Of a stretch of DNA of 64,000 bases, positions 23,601 to 32,083 are shown piece after piece. Each line of letters begins with the position of its first letter. Within the stretch, counting starts at the first letter, position 1. The DNA is from AC-32 sp963746155 (GTDB lineage: Bacteria > Actinomycetota > Thermoleophilia > Gaiellales > Gaiellaceae), in contig CAVVAB010000001.1 of the NCBI GenBank assembly GCA_963746155.1, positions 1 to 64,000 on the forward strand. Reading direction: 5' to 3'. Below the pieces are notes generated by a model, which saw only the letters and a list, made by a program, of their open reading frames with translations, was not told the DNA's origin and made no database searches. The translations under genes were made by a program, and so were the position numbers.

Positions 23601-26584
23601 ATCGAGCCCGCCGGGATCGAGCCCGCGGGGATCGAGCCGGCCGGCGTGTCGGCCTGCGTGTCCGGTGCCAGCGGCGATTGCGAGTTGTCGACGCCCGGGC
23701 CCGAGTCCTCGATCGCGATGCTGCCCGCCGGGATCGAGCCGGCCGGGCTGCTCGGCTGGATGGTGGGCGCGTTCGGCTTCTGCAGGGCGAGGTCGAGATC
23801 GACGCCCTGCGGCACCTTCAGGAAGGCCTGGATCTTCGTCCCCGAGGGTAGGCCGCTCAGCGAGAAGCGGTAGTTGTCGACGTCGTCGGAGCTCGCGATA
23901 TGCCCGACAAGCAGCGTGTCCTTCTGGATCAGCGGCGCGGTCGTGGGATCGTCGTTCGGCTCCCAGTTCTGGGTCACGAGCACCGGCGCCTGGCCGCTCG
24001 CCGAGTAGCTGCCCCCGGCGATCTCTCCCTTCGACGTGTTCACCGTCACCGACGAGCTGAGCGAGCCCAGCGTCAACCCGGCAAACGACGTGAAGTCCAG
24101 GCGCACGTGGCGCGTCAGCGTGCTCCCCGCGCAGGGGCTCGGAGGCACCCAGGTCGGCGAGCTCGGGCCGCCCGTCGGGTCGGCGATCGCCTGTGGGACG
24201 CCGCCCGCGTACGAGATCTGCGACGTACCGACCTTCGGGAAGAAGCCATCGGGCAGCTTCACGCTCGCCGTGAACGAGGTCGCGAGCGAGCAGTCGAGGT
24301 CGAAGTCGAGGTGGTAGCGGACGTCCTGACCCGTGCCGGCCACGTCCTGGAGTCCTTGAATGTTGATCTGCTCCCACGGGTAGTCGGCGAGCGCGAGCAT
24401 CGCCTGGACGATCTGGTCGATCGTGGTCTGGCGGCCGATGCTCCCGGCGGGAAGGGCGCCGAAGAGCTGGTCGAGCGTGAGCGTGGGGTTGATCGCGCCT
24501 GCCGCGTCGGCCTGTCCGAGCGTCGAGCCGGCCGGGCAGGTGAAGCTGCCGACGGAGCCGGTGCAGTTGACGTAGTCGGCGAGCGTCTTGCCCGGGGCAG
24601 GTGTGATGCTCGAGACCAGGACCGTGCGGAGCGAGGTCGAGCCGACGTCGATCGAGCCCGCCGGGATCGAGCCCGCCGGGATCGAGCCGGCCGGGATCGA
24701 GCCCGCCGGGATCGAGCCCGCCGGCGTCGAGCCGAGCTGCCCGGCCACCGCGACGCCGAAGACAGTGTTCTGCGACTGGTCGACGCCGGTGAGGCTGCCG
24801 CCGTTCTGGCTGATCGCGTCGCTCCAGGTTGCGTATGGCGTCCCATCCGGCTTGCGCGGCGTCGGCAGCGTGATGAGCGGCGCGTTGCCGAGCATCAGCG
24901 CCGAGAACGGCACGCTTCGCCAGAGCGTGGTGAAGAGCGGCACGGACTTCATCGGGAGCGCGCTCAACCGCTGCCACGGCGTCTTGCCATCGGCGCCGAC
25001 CGTCGTGTCGTGCGCAACGTCGTCGAGCGGGACCGCCTGCAAGGGCTGGTTCGCGAGCGCGGAGTTCCCGAGGATCGCGCTCCACGTCGTCCCGACGAGC
25101 GGGATCTGCGAGAGCAGCACGCTCTTGAGCGCGATCGAGCCGGCCGGGATCGAGCCTGCGGGCAGCGAGTCGAACCCGATCGAGCCGGCCGGGATCGAGC
25201 CTGCGGGAATGGAGCCTGCGGGGATCGAGCCTGCGGGGATCGAGCCTGCGGGGATCGAGCCGGCTGGCCCGGTCGAGGCGTCCCCGGTCAGGAGCGGCAG
25301 CCGGGACGCAGGGATCGACGAGAACGGCGCCGCGGCGATCCCCGCGGGCACCGCAAGCTGGTCGGAGGTCAGCAGCAGGGTGCTGACGCTCTTGTTCGTG
25401 ACGTTGACGGTGACCGTCTGCTGTGCGCGGTCGCTCCCGTCGGCGATCGCGTGCACCTTGAAGACGTACGTCCCCAGCGGCGTGCTGTCCGGGACGTTGA
25501 CGGTCATGTGGTAGCTCACGTCGGCCGGAGCGACGATCGGCCCGTACGGCTGCGGCGGGTCGAAGGTGAGCCAGGAGGCCGGCGAGAACTCGGTGCCGGG
25601 CGGCGCGCTCACGGTTTCCGTGGTGAAGTTGACCTTGTCGACGTGGGACGCGGCCTGCTTGATGAGCTCGACCATCTGGCTCTCCAGCGTGTCGGTCTGG
25701 TCACGCGTGACGGCCGTTCCGCCCGTGTACTCGGCGAGCTCGGACTGGCACCCGTTCGTCGTGATCCCGTCGCCCCAGACGATCCCGCTCGGGTTGTAGG
25801 TGACGAACGAGAGATTCGTGTTCAGGGCGCGGAGAGCGGCGAGTGTCGGCTGGGTGCGCAGGTCGTCCGGCGTGCCGGTCGTGCTGTCGGGGCCGGGGTC
25901 GGTCGGCGAGGTGTTTGGGCACGCGGGGAAGTCGGTGCTCATGCTCGCGTCGTGCGGCAGCGAGTCCCCGAGCACGACCATGAAGCGCGGCGTGGAAGGG
26001 GCCCAGCTCAGCGAGTCGTCATGGAACGCCTCGTAGAAGGCCCGGTTGTAGGCCTCCGGATCGTCGAATCCGCCGCCTGCCGAAAGTCGGTTGAGCGCGC
26101 ACTGGATCTCGCTGACGTGAAACTCCCCGTCGTCGCAGCTCGACGTCGGCGCGTTGGTCGTGAAGTTCTGGTCGACGCGCCACGGGTAGTCGCCCGGGCT
26201 GCCAAACGGGAAGAACGGGTAGTCCTTGAAGTCGGCAACCGCGAAGCGCGCGCCCGGGATCGTCGCCTGGATGTCGCCGACGATCGCGTTCGCGTCGTTC
26301 CGGGCGTCGGCGATCGCCGTGCCCATGCTGCCCGTCGTGTCGAGGGCCAGGAGGATGTCAGCCTTCGGCGGTGCCGCGTTGAGGTGAAGCGTCGAGTCGA
26401 TAGTGGCCGAGCTGCCCTTCCCCATGCCGAGGGTGACGTTCGTCGGCGTGATCGAATCCGCCGGCGGCAGCTCGACGTCCGCGCCGACCCCGGCGACCCC
26501 GAACGCAAGGGCGATCACCGCGACGGCCAATAGGCGCACGATCAGTTTGACCCCTCTAAATCCAGTCGGCGCCGCAGACGCCAT
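20679..26584 (-). CDS. Giant secreted VWA / PAGSI-repeat / C25-like protease / PxKF protein, frameshifted
   Basis: About 1,960 residues from ATG 26584, which has GGGGAGAGAGG before it. Order: signal or anchor helix (VRLLAVAVIALAFGVAGVGA); a VWA domain at about 75-310 with MIDAS motif LALDTTGSMG (D82, S86); a CARDB/NEW3-like Ig region (VSYHMTVNVPDSTPLGTYVF); 19 PAGSI pentapeptides in five groups; and a PPC-like region (NWEPNDDPTTAPLI). Next comes a gingipain-like region with YVVLLGTDQALPSW, AHYNHW and TIGCHSG as likely His and Cys positions. Ig-like and PxKF-type modules end it (TIPVKWYLRDIFG; SKSWAGTCRRLTVLLSDG). About five frame changes fall between 23120 and 20990; the first 1,150 codons are intact. 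Confidence 0.75.
23590..23650 (-). repeat. PAGSI-coding 15-bp tandem repeat, third main group
   Basis: Three 15-bp units, each encoding PAGSI on the minus strand (GGGATCGAGCCCGCC-type units on the plus strand). A further two-unit group is at about 23725-23750 and a single unit at about 24437-24452. Confidence 0.8.
24650..24735 (-). repeat. PAGSI-coding 15-bp tandem repeat, second group
   Basis: Five 15-bp units of the form GGGATCGAGCCSGCC in a row, differing only at synonymous positions, coding five PAGSI pentapeptides (residues about 616-645). Confidence 0.85.
25131..25272 (-). repeat. PAGSI-coding 15-bp tandem repeat, first and largest group
   Basis: Eight 15-bp units in two blocks (two, then six), separated by a short GFDSL insert; they code PAGSI at residues about 437-484. 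Units of the GGGATCGAGCCTGCG type are nearly identical, which indicates slippage or unequal exchange. Confidence 0.85.
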
Positions 26585-26630
26585 TTTCCTCTCTCCCCTT
26601 TCGACCCGTTACCGGGCAGAAGCCGTGCAG

Positions 26631-26658
26631 AATCTACGGTGTTCTGGGCGTTTGTCAA
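26631..26658 (-). promoter_or_regulatory. Likely sigma-70 type promoter of the giant VWA gene
   Basis: On the minus strand TTGACA (26653-26658), a 16-bp spacer and TAGATT (26631-26636), about 47 bp before the start codon. It lies in the 121-bp gap divergent to the cyclase gene at 26706. Confidence 0.55.
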
Positions 26659-26705
26659 CCTGCGACAATGGCTTCGAGGCAGTCCAGGGGCATGAGAGCG
26701 AGCGC

Positions 26706-29700
26706 GTGACCGCTGTTTCCGAGACCACGTCCGTCGACCTGACACCGTACGTCCCGCGCGTAGTCGTCGACTGGCTGCGGGTCTCACCGGACGCGCGCCG
26801 ACGCGAGCTCGAGGGAACGCTCGCGTTCGTGGACATCTCGGGCTTCACGACGATGTCCGAGAAGCTTGCGCAGAAGGGCAAGCTCGGCGCCGAGGAGGTC
26901 ACGGGCGTGATGAACGGGACCTTCGCGCGGCTCCTCGAGGTCGCCTACGGCGCGGGCGGCGGGCTGCTCAAGTTCGGCGGCGACGCGCTGCTTCTCTTCT
27001 TCTCGGGCGACGGTCACGCCGCGCGCGCCTGCGACGCCGCCTACGGGATGCGCACGGCGCTGCGCGAGCTCGGCCGGCCGCAGACCTCGGCCGGGCCGGT
27101 GACGCTGAGGATGCACGTCGGGATCCACAGCGACACGTTCGACTTCTTCCTCGTCGGCGACGTCGCACCGTGAGCTGCTCGCTGACCGGGCCCGGCGTGA
27201 CGCAGGGCCGTCGAGATGGAGAGCGCGGCCGAGGCCGGCGAGATCCTCGTCAGCGACGAGACGGCCGCGACGCTTCCGGAAGGGCTCTTCGGCGAGGCAC
27301 GGGACGGCGGCCGGCTGCTCAAGTCGCCTCCGGGCGCGGCCGGCGGCGCTCGAGCCCCTGCCGCCGCTCGACGGGCTCGACCTCGGCGGGTGCGTCCCGC
27401 CCCCGGTCCGGCGCCACCTCGAGGGCGGGAACGCCGAGCCCGAGCACCGGCAGGCGTCGGTTGCCTTCGTGCACTTCGGCGGCGTGGACGACCTGCTCGC
27501 GGAGCGGAGCGCCGACGAGCTGGCCGACGCGCTGGACGAGCTCGTCCGCACCACGCAGCGCGTCGCCGGCGAGCACGGCGTGACGTTCCTCGAGACCGAC
27601 ATCGACAGCGACGGCGGCAAGCTGATCCTGGTCGCAGGCGCGCCGCAGACCGAGGGCGAGGACGAGGAGCGGATCCTGCGCACCGCGCGCGGGATCGCGG
27701 ACGCGTACGACGCCTTGCCGCTGCGCATGGGCGTCAGCCGTGGCCGCGTCTTCGCCGGCGAGGTCGGCGCCGAGTTCCGCCGCACGTACACGATCCTCGG
27801 CAAGACCGCGGCCGTGGCTGCTCGCCTCATGGGCAAGGCGCAGCCCGGGCAGGTGCTGACGACCGCAGACGTGCTCGAGCGTTCCCGAAGCGCGTTCGAG
27901 ACCGCGGAGCTCGAGCCGTTCGAGCTGAAGGGCATCCCGGATCCAGTGACCGCGCTCGACGTCCTGGCGGTGGCGAGCGGGACCCAGGCCGCCGCAGAGC
28001 GGCAGCTCCCGTTCGTCGGCCGCGAGCGCGAGCTGGCGATCCTCTCGGCGGCCGTCGGGCCGGTGCGGATGGGCTTCGGCAACATCGTCGAGCTGATCGG
28101 CGACCCCGGGATGGGCAAGTCGCGGCTCGTCGAGGAGCTCCAGGCCCAGGCGCCGGACCTCCTGACCATCAACGCCGCGTGCGCCCAGTACGAGGCCTCG
28201 ACGCCCTACTTCGCGTTCCGCGGCCTGCTGCGCGGGCTGCTCGAGCTCCCGCAGAACGGCGCGGCGCCCTCGAAGCTCCGCGAGCGCATCGAGGAGCTCG
28301 ACCCGGAGCTCGTGCCGTGGCTCCCGCTCGTCGCGCTTCCGCTGGACGTGCACGTCGAGCCGACGCAGGAGGTCGAGGAGCTCCAGCCTGCGTTCCGCCG
28401 CGCGCGCCTGCACGGCGTCGTCGAGACGCTGCTCGCACGGCTGCTCACGGAGCCGACGCTGGTCGTGATCGAGGACGTCCACTGGATGGACGACGCCTCC
28501 GCCGACCTGCTGCGCCACCTCGGCCGCCAGGCGCCGACGAAGCCCTGGCTGCTGTGCGCGACCCGACGGCCGACGAAGGGCGGCTTCTCCGCGGCCGAGA
28601 GCGTGCCGCCGATCCCGGCGATGACGATCCAGCTCCAGCCGCTCGAGGCCGAAGCCGCGCGCGAGCTCGTCGGCGCAGCGGCGACCGAGGGGCTCCTTCA
28701 GCACGAGGTCGCGGCGATCACCGACCGCGCCGGCGGCAACCCCCTGTTCCTCCAGGAGCTCGTCGGCTCCTCGCAGGCACCGCGAGGACGAGGCGCTTCC
28801 GGAGAGCGTCGAGGCCGTCGTCGCGACGCGGGTCGACAGGCTTCCGCCCGGCGACCGCGCGCTGCTGCGCTACGCGGCCGTGCTGGGCGCGACGTTCAGC
28901 GCGGAGCTCGTGACCGAGGTGCTCGCGGACGACCCCGCCGCCTCGACCGACGCGGCGGCCTGGGACCGGCTCGGCGAGTTCGTCGAGCGCGATCCGTACA
29001 CGGCAGGCGCGTTCCGCTTCCGGCATGCCCTCTTCCGGGACGCCGCCTACGAGGGCCTCTCCTACCGCCGCCGCGGCGAGCTGCACGCGAGGGTCGGCGA
29101 GGCCTACGAGCGCCTAGAACAGCACCCGGGCGATCACGCCGAGCTGCTCTCGCTGCACTTCTTCCACGCCGGCGACGACGAGAGGACATACCGCTACTCG
29201 CTCGCCGCGGGTGAGCGCGCGCAGGAGAAGCACGCGAACGTCGAGGCTGCCGAGTTCTTCCGCCGCGCGCTCGAGGTCTCGGGCACGCTCCGCCTCCGCC
29301 CGCGAGCGTCGCCGCGGTCTGGGAGGCGCTCGGAGACGTCTGCGAGCGCGCCGGCCTCTACACCGAGGCCGCCGATGCGTACGCGCGGGCCCACGGCCTG
29401 GGCAAGGCGCCGAGGCTGCTGCTCAAGGAAGGGATCATCCGGGAGCACTTCGGCCGCTACTCGGACGCGCTGCGCTGGTACACCCGCGGCCTCGAGGCGG
29501 CCGAGTCGGCCGAGCTGCGCCTCGAGCTCTTGCTCGCGTACGCGGGCGTCAAGCTCCGCCAGGGCGAGTTCCGCGACTGCATCGAGTGGTGCGATCGCGT
29601 CGTCGAGGAGGCCGAGGCGGCCGGCGACCTGCCCGCGCTCGCGCACGCCTACTACCTCCTGCACCTCTCCCATACCTCGCTGCGCAGCCCCGAGCGCGCC

Positions 29701-30489
29701 GACTTCCGCGGTCTCGCGCTGCCCATCTACGAAGAGCTCGGCGACCTCCTCGGCCAGGCGAACGTCCTCAACAACCTCGGCATCGACGCGTACTACGAGG
29801 GGCGCTGGCAGGAGGCGCTCGACCTGTACGAGCGCAGCAGGGAGGCGCGCGAGCGGATCGGCGACGTCGTCGGCGCGGCCCAGATCGCGAACAACATCGG
29901 AGAGATGAAGTCCGACCAGGGCTACCTGACGACCGCCACCGAGCTGTTCACCGAGGCGCGCGAGGTCTTCGAGACCTCGGGCCACCGGATGCTGGCGACG
30001 CTCGCGCTCTCGAACCTCGGCCGCGCGGCGGCCCGCGAAGGCCGGCTCGACGATGCGCTCGCCGACCTGGCCGGAGCCCTCGACGCGTTCGCCGAGATCA
30101 GCGCCGGCAGCCTCGTCCTGGAGACGAAGGCGCGGCTCGCGGAGTTGGCCGTCCTCGCAGGAGACGCGGCTGCCGCCCTCCGGCAGGCGGACGAGACCCT
30201 GGCCGAGATCGAGGAGACGGGGAGCGGTCAGGTCCTGCATGCGTTCATGCACCGGGTACGCGCGTACGCGCTGATGCAGCAGGGCAAGCTGGAACGCGCG
30301 CGGGAGGCGCTGCGCGTCGGCCTCGACGTCGCTCGCGGGGCAGACGAGACCTTCGAGCTGGCACTGACGCTCGAGGCGTGCGCGCGCCTCGCCGAGCTGC
30401 GCGGCGAGGACACATCCGAGAGCGCGAAGGAGTCGAAGGCCCTGCTTGCCCGCCTCGGCGTCGTCTCGACGCCGTCGGTCCCGCTCTAG
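26706..30489 (+). CDS. Class III adenylate cyclase (tandem domains) / AAA ATPase / TPR regulator, frameshifted
   Basis: About 1,260 residues from GTG 26706. Cyclase domain 1 has the metal aspartates in LAFVDISGFTTMSEKLA and LLKFGGDALLLFF. Domain 2 (SVAFVHFGGVDDLLAERSAD, DIDSDGGKLILVAG) has lost both, but keeps GRVFAGEVGAEFRRTYTILG, so it is probably a pseudo-catalytic partner. Next is an ATPase module with Walker A GDPGMGKSRL and Walker B LVVIEDVHWMDD, then about eight TPR-like helix pairs (VLNNLGIDAYYEGRWQEALD, AQIANNIGEMKSDQGYLTTA) to 30489. Frame changes lie near 27168, 27330, 28785 and 29300. This layout is common in actinobacterial signal ATPases. Divergent from the giant VWA gene. Confidence 0.82.
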
Positions 30490-30506
30490 CGAAGGAGGCG
30501 AAGGGA

Positions 30507-30866
30507 GTGAGCGACCTTGCAACCCACTGGATCTCGCCGGCCTGGGTCAACGAGCCCGGCGAGGGAGTCGTCCCGCCGGAGATCGCCGTCGTCAACCCGG
30601 GCAGCAAGCCCGCGAACCTCACGGTGTACCTCCGCAACCTGGACGGCTCCGTGCACATTTCTGTCGGAACGATCGTGCCGCCGCATAGCTGTGCGTTCCT
30701 CAACACGTACGACATCCAGGAGAGGCGGGGCTGGCTTTCGCTCGCGAGCGACCGGCCCGTGGCGCCCTGGGGCACGACGCAGTCGGCGGTTCAGCCCGAG
30801 CAGCGGGTGAGCATGAGCTTCTACCGCGTGGAGCCCTGGAAGATCAGGGTGCCGCCGCTGCTCTAG
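30507..30866 (+). CDS. Hypothetical beta-sandwich protein
   Basis: 119 residues from GTG 30507, with GGAGG 8 bp upstream and 17 bp after the cyclase gene. It is strand-rich: GVVPPEIAVVNPGSKPANLT, VYLRNLDGSVHISVGTIVPP, SCAFLNTYDIQERRGWLSLA, RVSMSFYRVEPWKIRVPPLL. The pattern PEIAVVNPGSKPANLTVYL resembles Ig-like or fibronectin-type sandwich domains that coat surfaces, but there is no signal peptide. Probably in one transcript with the cyclase; role unknown. The stop codon sits directly against the 3' end of the convergent tRNA-Pro gene. Confidence 0.7.
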   Translation: MSDLATHWISPAWVNEPGEGVVPPEIAVVNPGSKPANLTVYLRNLDGSVHISVGTIVPPHSCAFLNTYDIQERRGWLSLASDRPVAPWGTTQSAVQPEQRVSMSFYRVEPWKIRVPPLL

Positions 30867-30941
30867 TCGGGACGGGCGGATTCGAACCGCCGGCCTCCTG
30901 CTCCCAAAGCAGGCGCGCTAACCAGGCTGCGCTACGTCCCG
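30867..30941 (-). tRNA. tRNA-Pro (anticodon TGG)
   Basis: The reverse complement starts CGGGACGTAGCGCAGCCTGG and ends CGTCCCG plus A. The anticodon loop TTTGGGA between CCTGC and GCAGG gives anticodon TGG. The T-arm is GGCGGTTCGAATCCGCC. Confidence 0.95.
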
Positions 30942-31088
30942 TCGGGAGGCTCAGTCTAGCTCTGGCCTCCGCCGGCCTCGATATCGGCAGAAAGCCGCTC
31001 GATGCGTCGATTTTCGTGTTTGTGAAATGTAAAAACACCGCTTTCGGTCAGGTTCCGGCCGGATGCTGTGCTTTGATGCGGGCACCTC

Positions 31089-31557
31089 GTGGCTGGGCGA
31101 GCGTTCACCTTGGCGGCTGCCGTCGCCGTGGCTTTGATATTCGGGGGGCAAGCGAAGTCAGCGGAGCTGACTCGGTCAGAGCTGTCCCTTTTGCGCGTCA
31201 TGAACGAAGTCAGGGCGGCACACGGGCTTGCGCCCCTGCGCGCCGACGCGCGCCTCCAGCGCTCGGCGCGGGGCCACTCGCACGCGATGCTGCGCACGCA
31301 GACGTTCTCGCACGGGTCCTACACGGCCCGGATCCGCAGAGTCGGGGTCAGGGCGCCGCGGGTCGGGGAGAACATCGCGTGGGGCTCGGGCAGCTACGCG
31401 CGCGCTCGCACGATCGTCAACGTCTGGCTCGCGAGCCCGCCGCATCGGGAGAACCTGCTTCGCCCCGGCTTCTGGAGCGTCGGCGTCGGAGCTCTGCGCG
31501 GACGATTCGAGCGGCCGCACCGCGCTGATGGTCACGACCGACTTCGCCGGCCGCTAG
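31089..31557 (+). CDS. Secreted CAP/SCP-domain protein, one frameshift
   Basis: It starts at GTG 31089. A signal peptide (AFTLAAAVAVALIFGGQAKSA) precedes a compact CAP domain: LLRVMNEVRAAHGLAPLRAD, LQRSARGHSHAMLRTQTFSH, RVGENIAWGSG, TIVNVWLASPPHRENLLRPG. A frame change near 31495 links to SSGRTALMVTTDFAGR, the usual last strand. The metal-type His in HSHAM and the GEN motif are present. CAP proteins of this YkwD type are secreted and often bind the envelope. Related in type to the gene at 18257, but not a recent copy. Confidence 0.8.
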
Positions 31558-31564
31558 ACCCGCG

Positions 31565-32002
31565 CTAGGCCGGCTCGATCAGCTCGCGCAGCTCGCTGAT
31601 GCGCTCGCGCCGCACCTGTGCTCGTTCGCCGCGGTCGACGCGGTCGACCAGCTCGCGCACGAGCGGCGCCAGCTCGAGCGGGTTGAACGGCTTCGAGACA
31701 TAGTCGATCCCACCGAGGTCGAGCCCTCGCGCGCGGTCGCGCACCTCGGCGCGCGCGGTCAGGAAGACGATCGGGATCGAGCCCGTCCGCTCGTCCTCGA
31801 GCAGCTGCTCGGCGACCTGCCAGCCGTCGAGGCCGGGCATCATCACGTCGAGGAGGATCACGTCGGGCGGGTCGCTCCGGGCCTGCTCGAGCCCGCTCGG
31901 GCCGTCACTCGCCTCGAGCACCTCCATGCCCTCGGCCTCGAGGTTGACCCGGCAGAGCAGCCGGATCGGAGCCTCGTCGTCGATGACCAGCACTTTCGTC
32001 AC
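31565..32002 (-). CDS. Stand-alone response regulator (receiver domain only)
   Basis: 145 residues. The receiver fold is complete: acidic pair VLVIDDEAPIR (residues 4-14), phospho-acceptor in DVILLDVMMPGLDGW (Asp around residue 52), T in VFLTARAE, and Lys in YVSKPFNPLEL. The last 25 residues (VDRGERAQVRRERISELREL) are a charged helix with no DNA-binding domain. Such single-domain regulators act through protein contacts. No histidine kinase is next to it. Confidence 0.9.
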   Translation of the reverse strand: MTKVLVIDDEAPIRLLCRVNLEAEGMEVLEASDGPSGLEQARSDPPDVILLDVMMPGLDGWQVAEQLLEDERTGSIPIVFLTARAEVRDRARGLDLGGIDYVSKPFNPLELAPLVRELVDRVDRGERAQVRRERISELRELIEPA

Positions 32003-32083
32003 GTACGTGATGATACGAAGCCGGCGCTTGTCGCGGAGACCTGCGCAATGCGCAGGCCGGAACGCGCTCTAACCAGACTTTCT

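Noticed and set aside
24650..25272. CRISPR-like array of short repeats
   Set aside because: The 15-bp units are contiguous with no spacers, and they translate in frame as PAGSI within a secreted protein.
23900..26533. 877-residue open frame on the plus strand antisense to the giant VWA gene
   Set aside because: It is a shadow of the GC-rich coding strand: composition is Arg/Ala/Asp-rich without domains, while the minus strand has VWA and Ig-like motifs.
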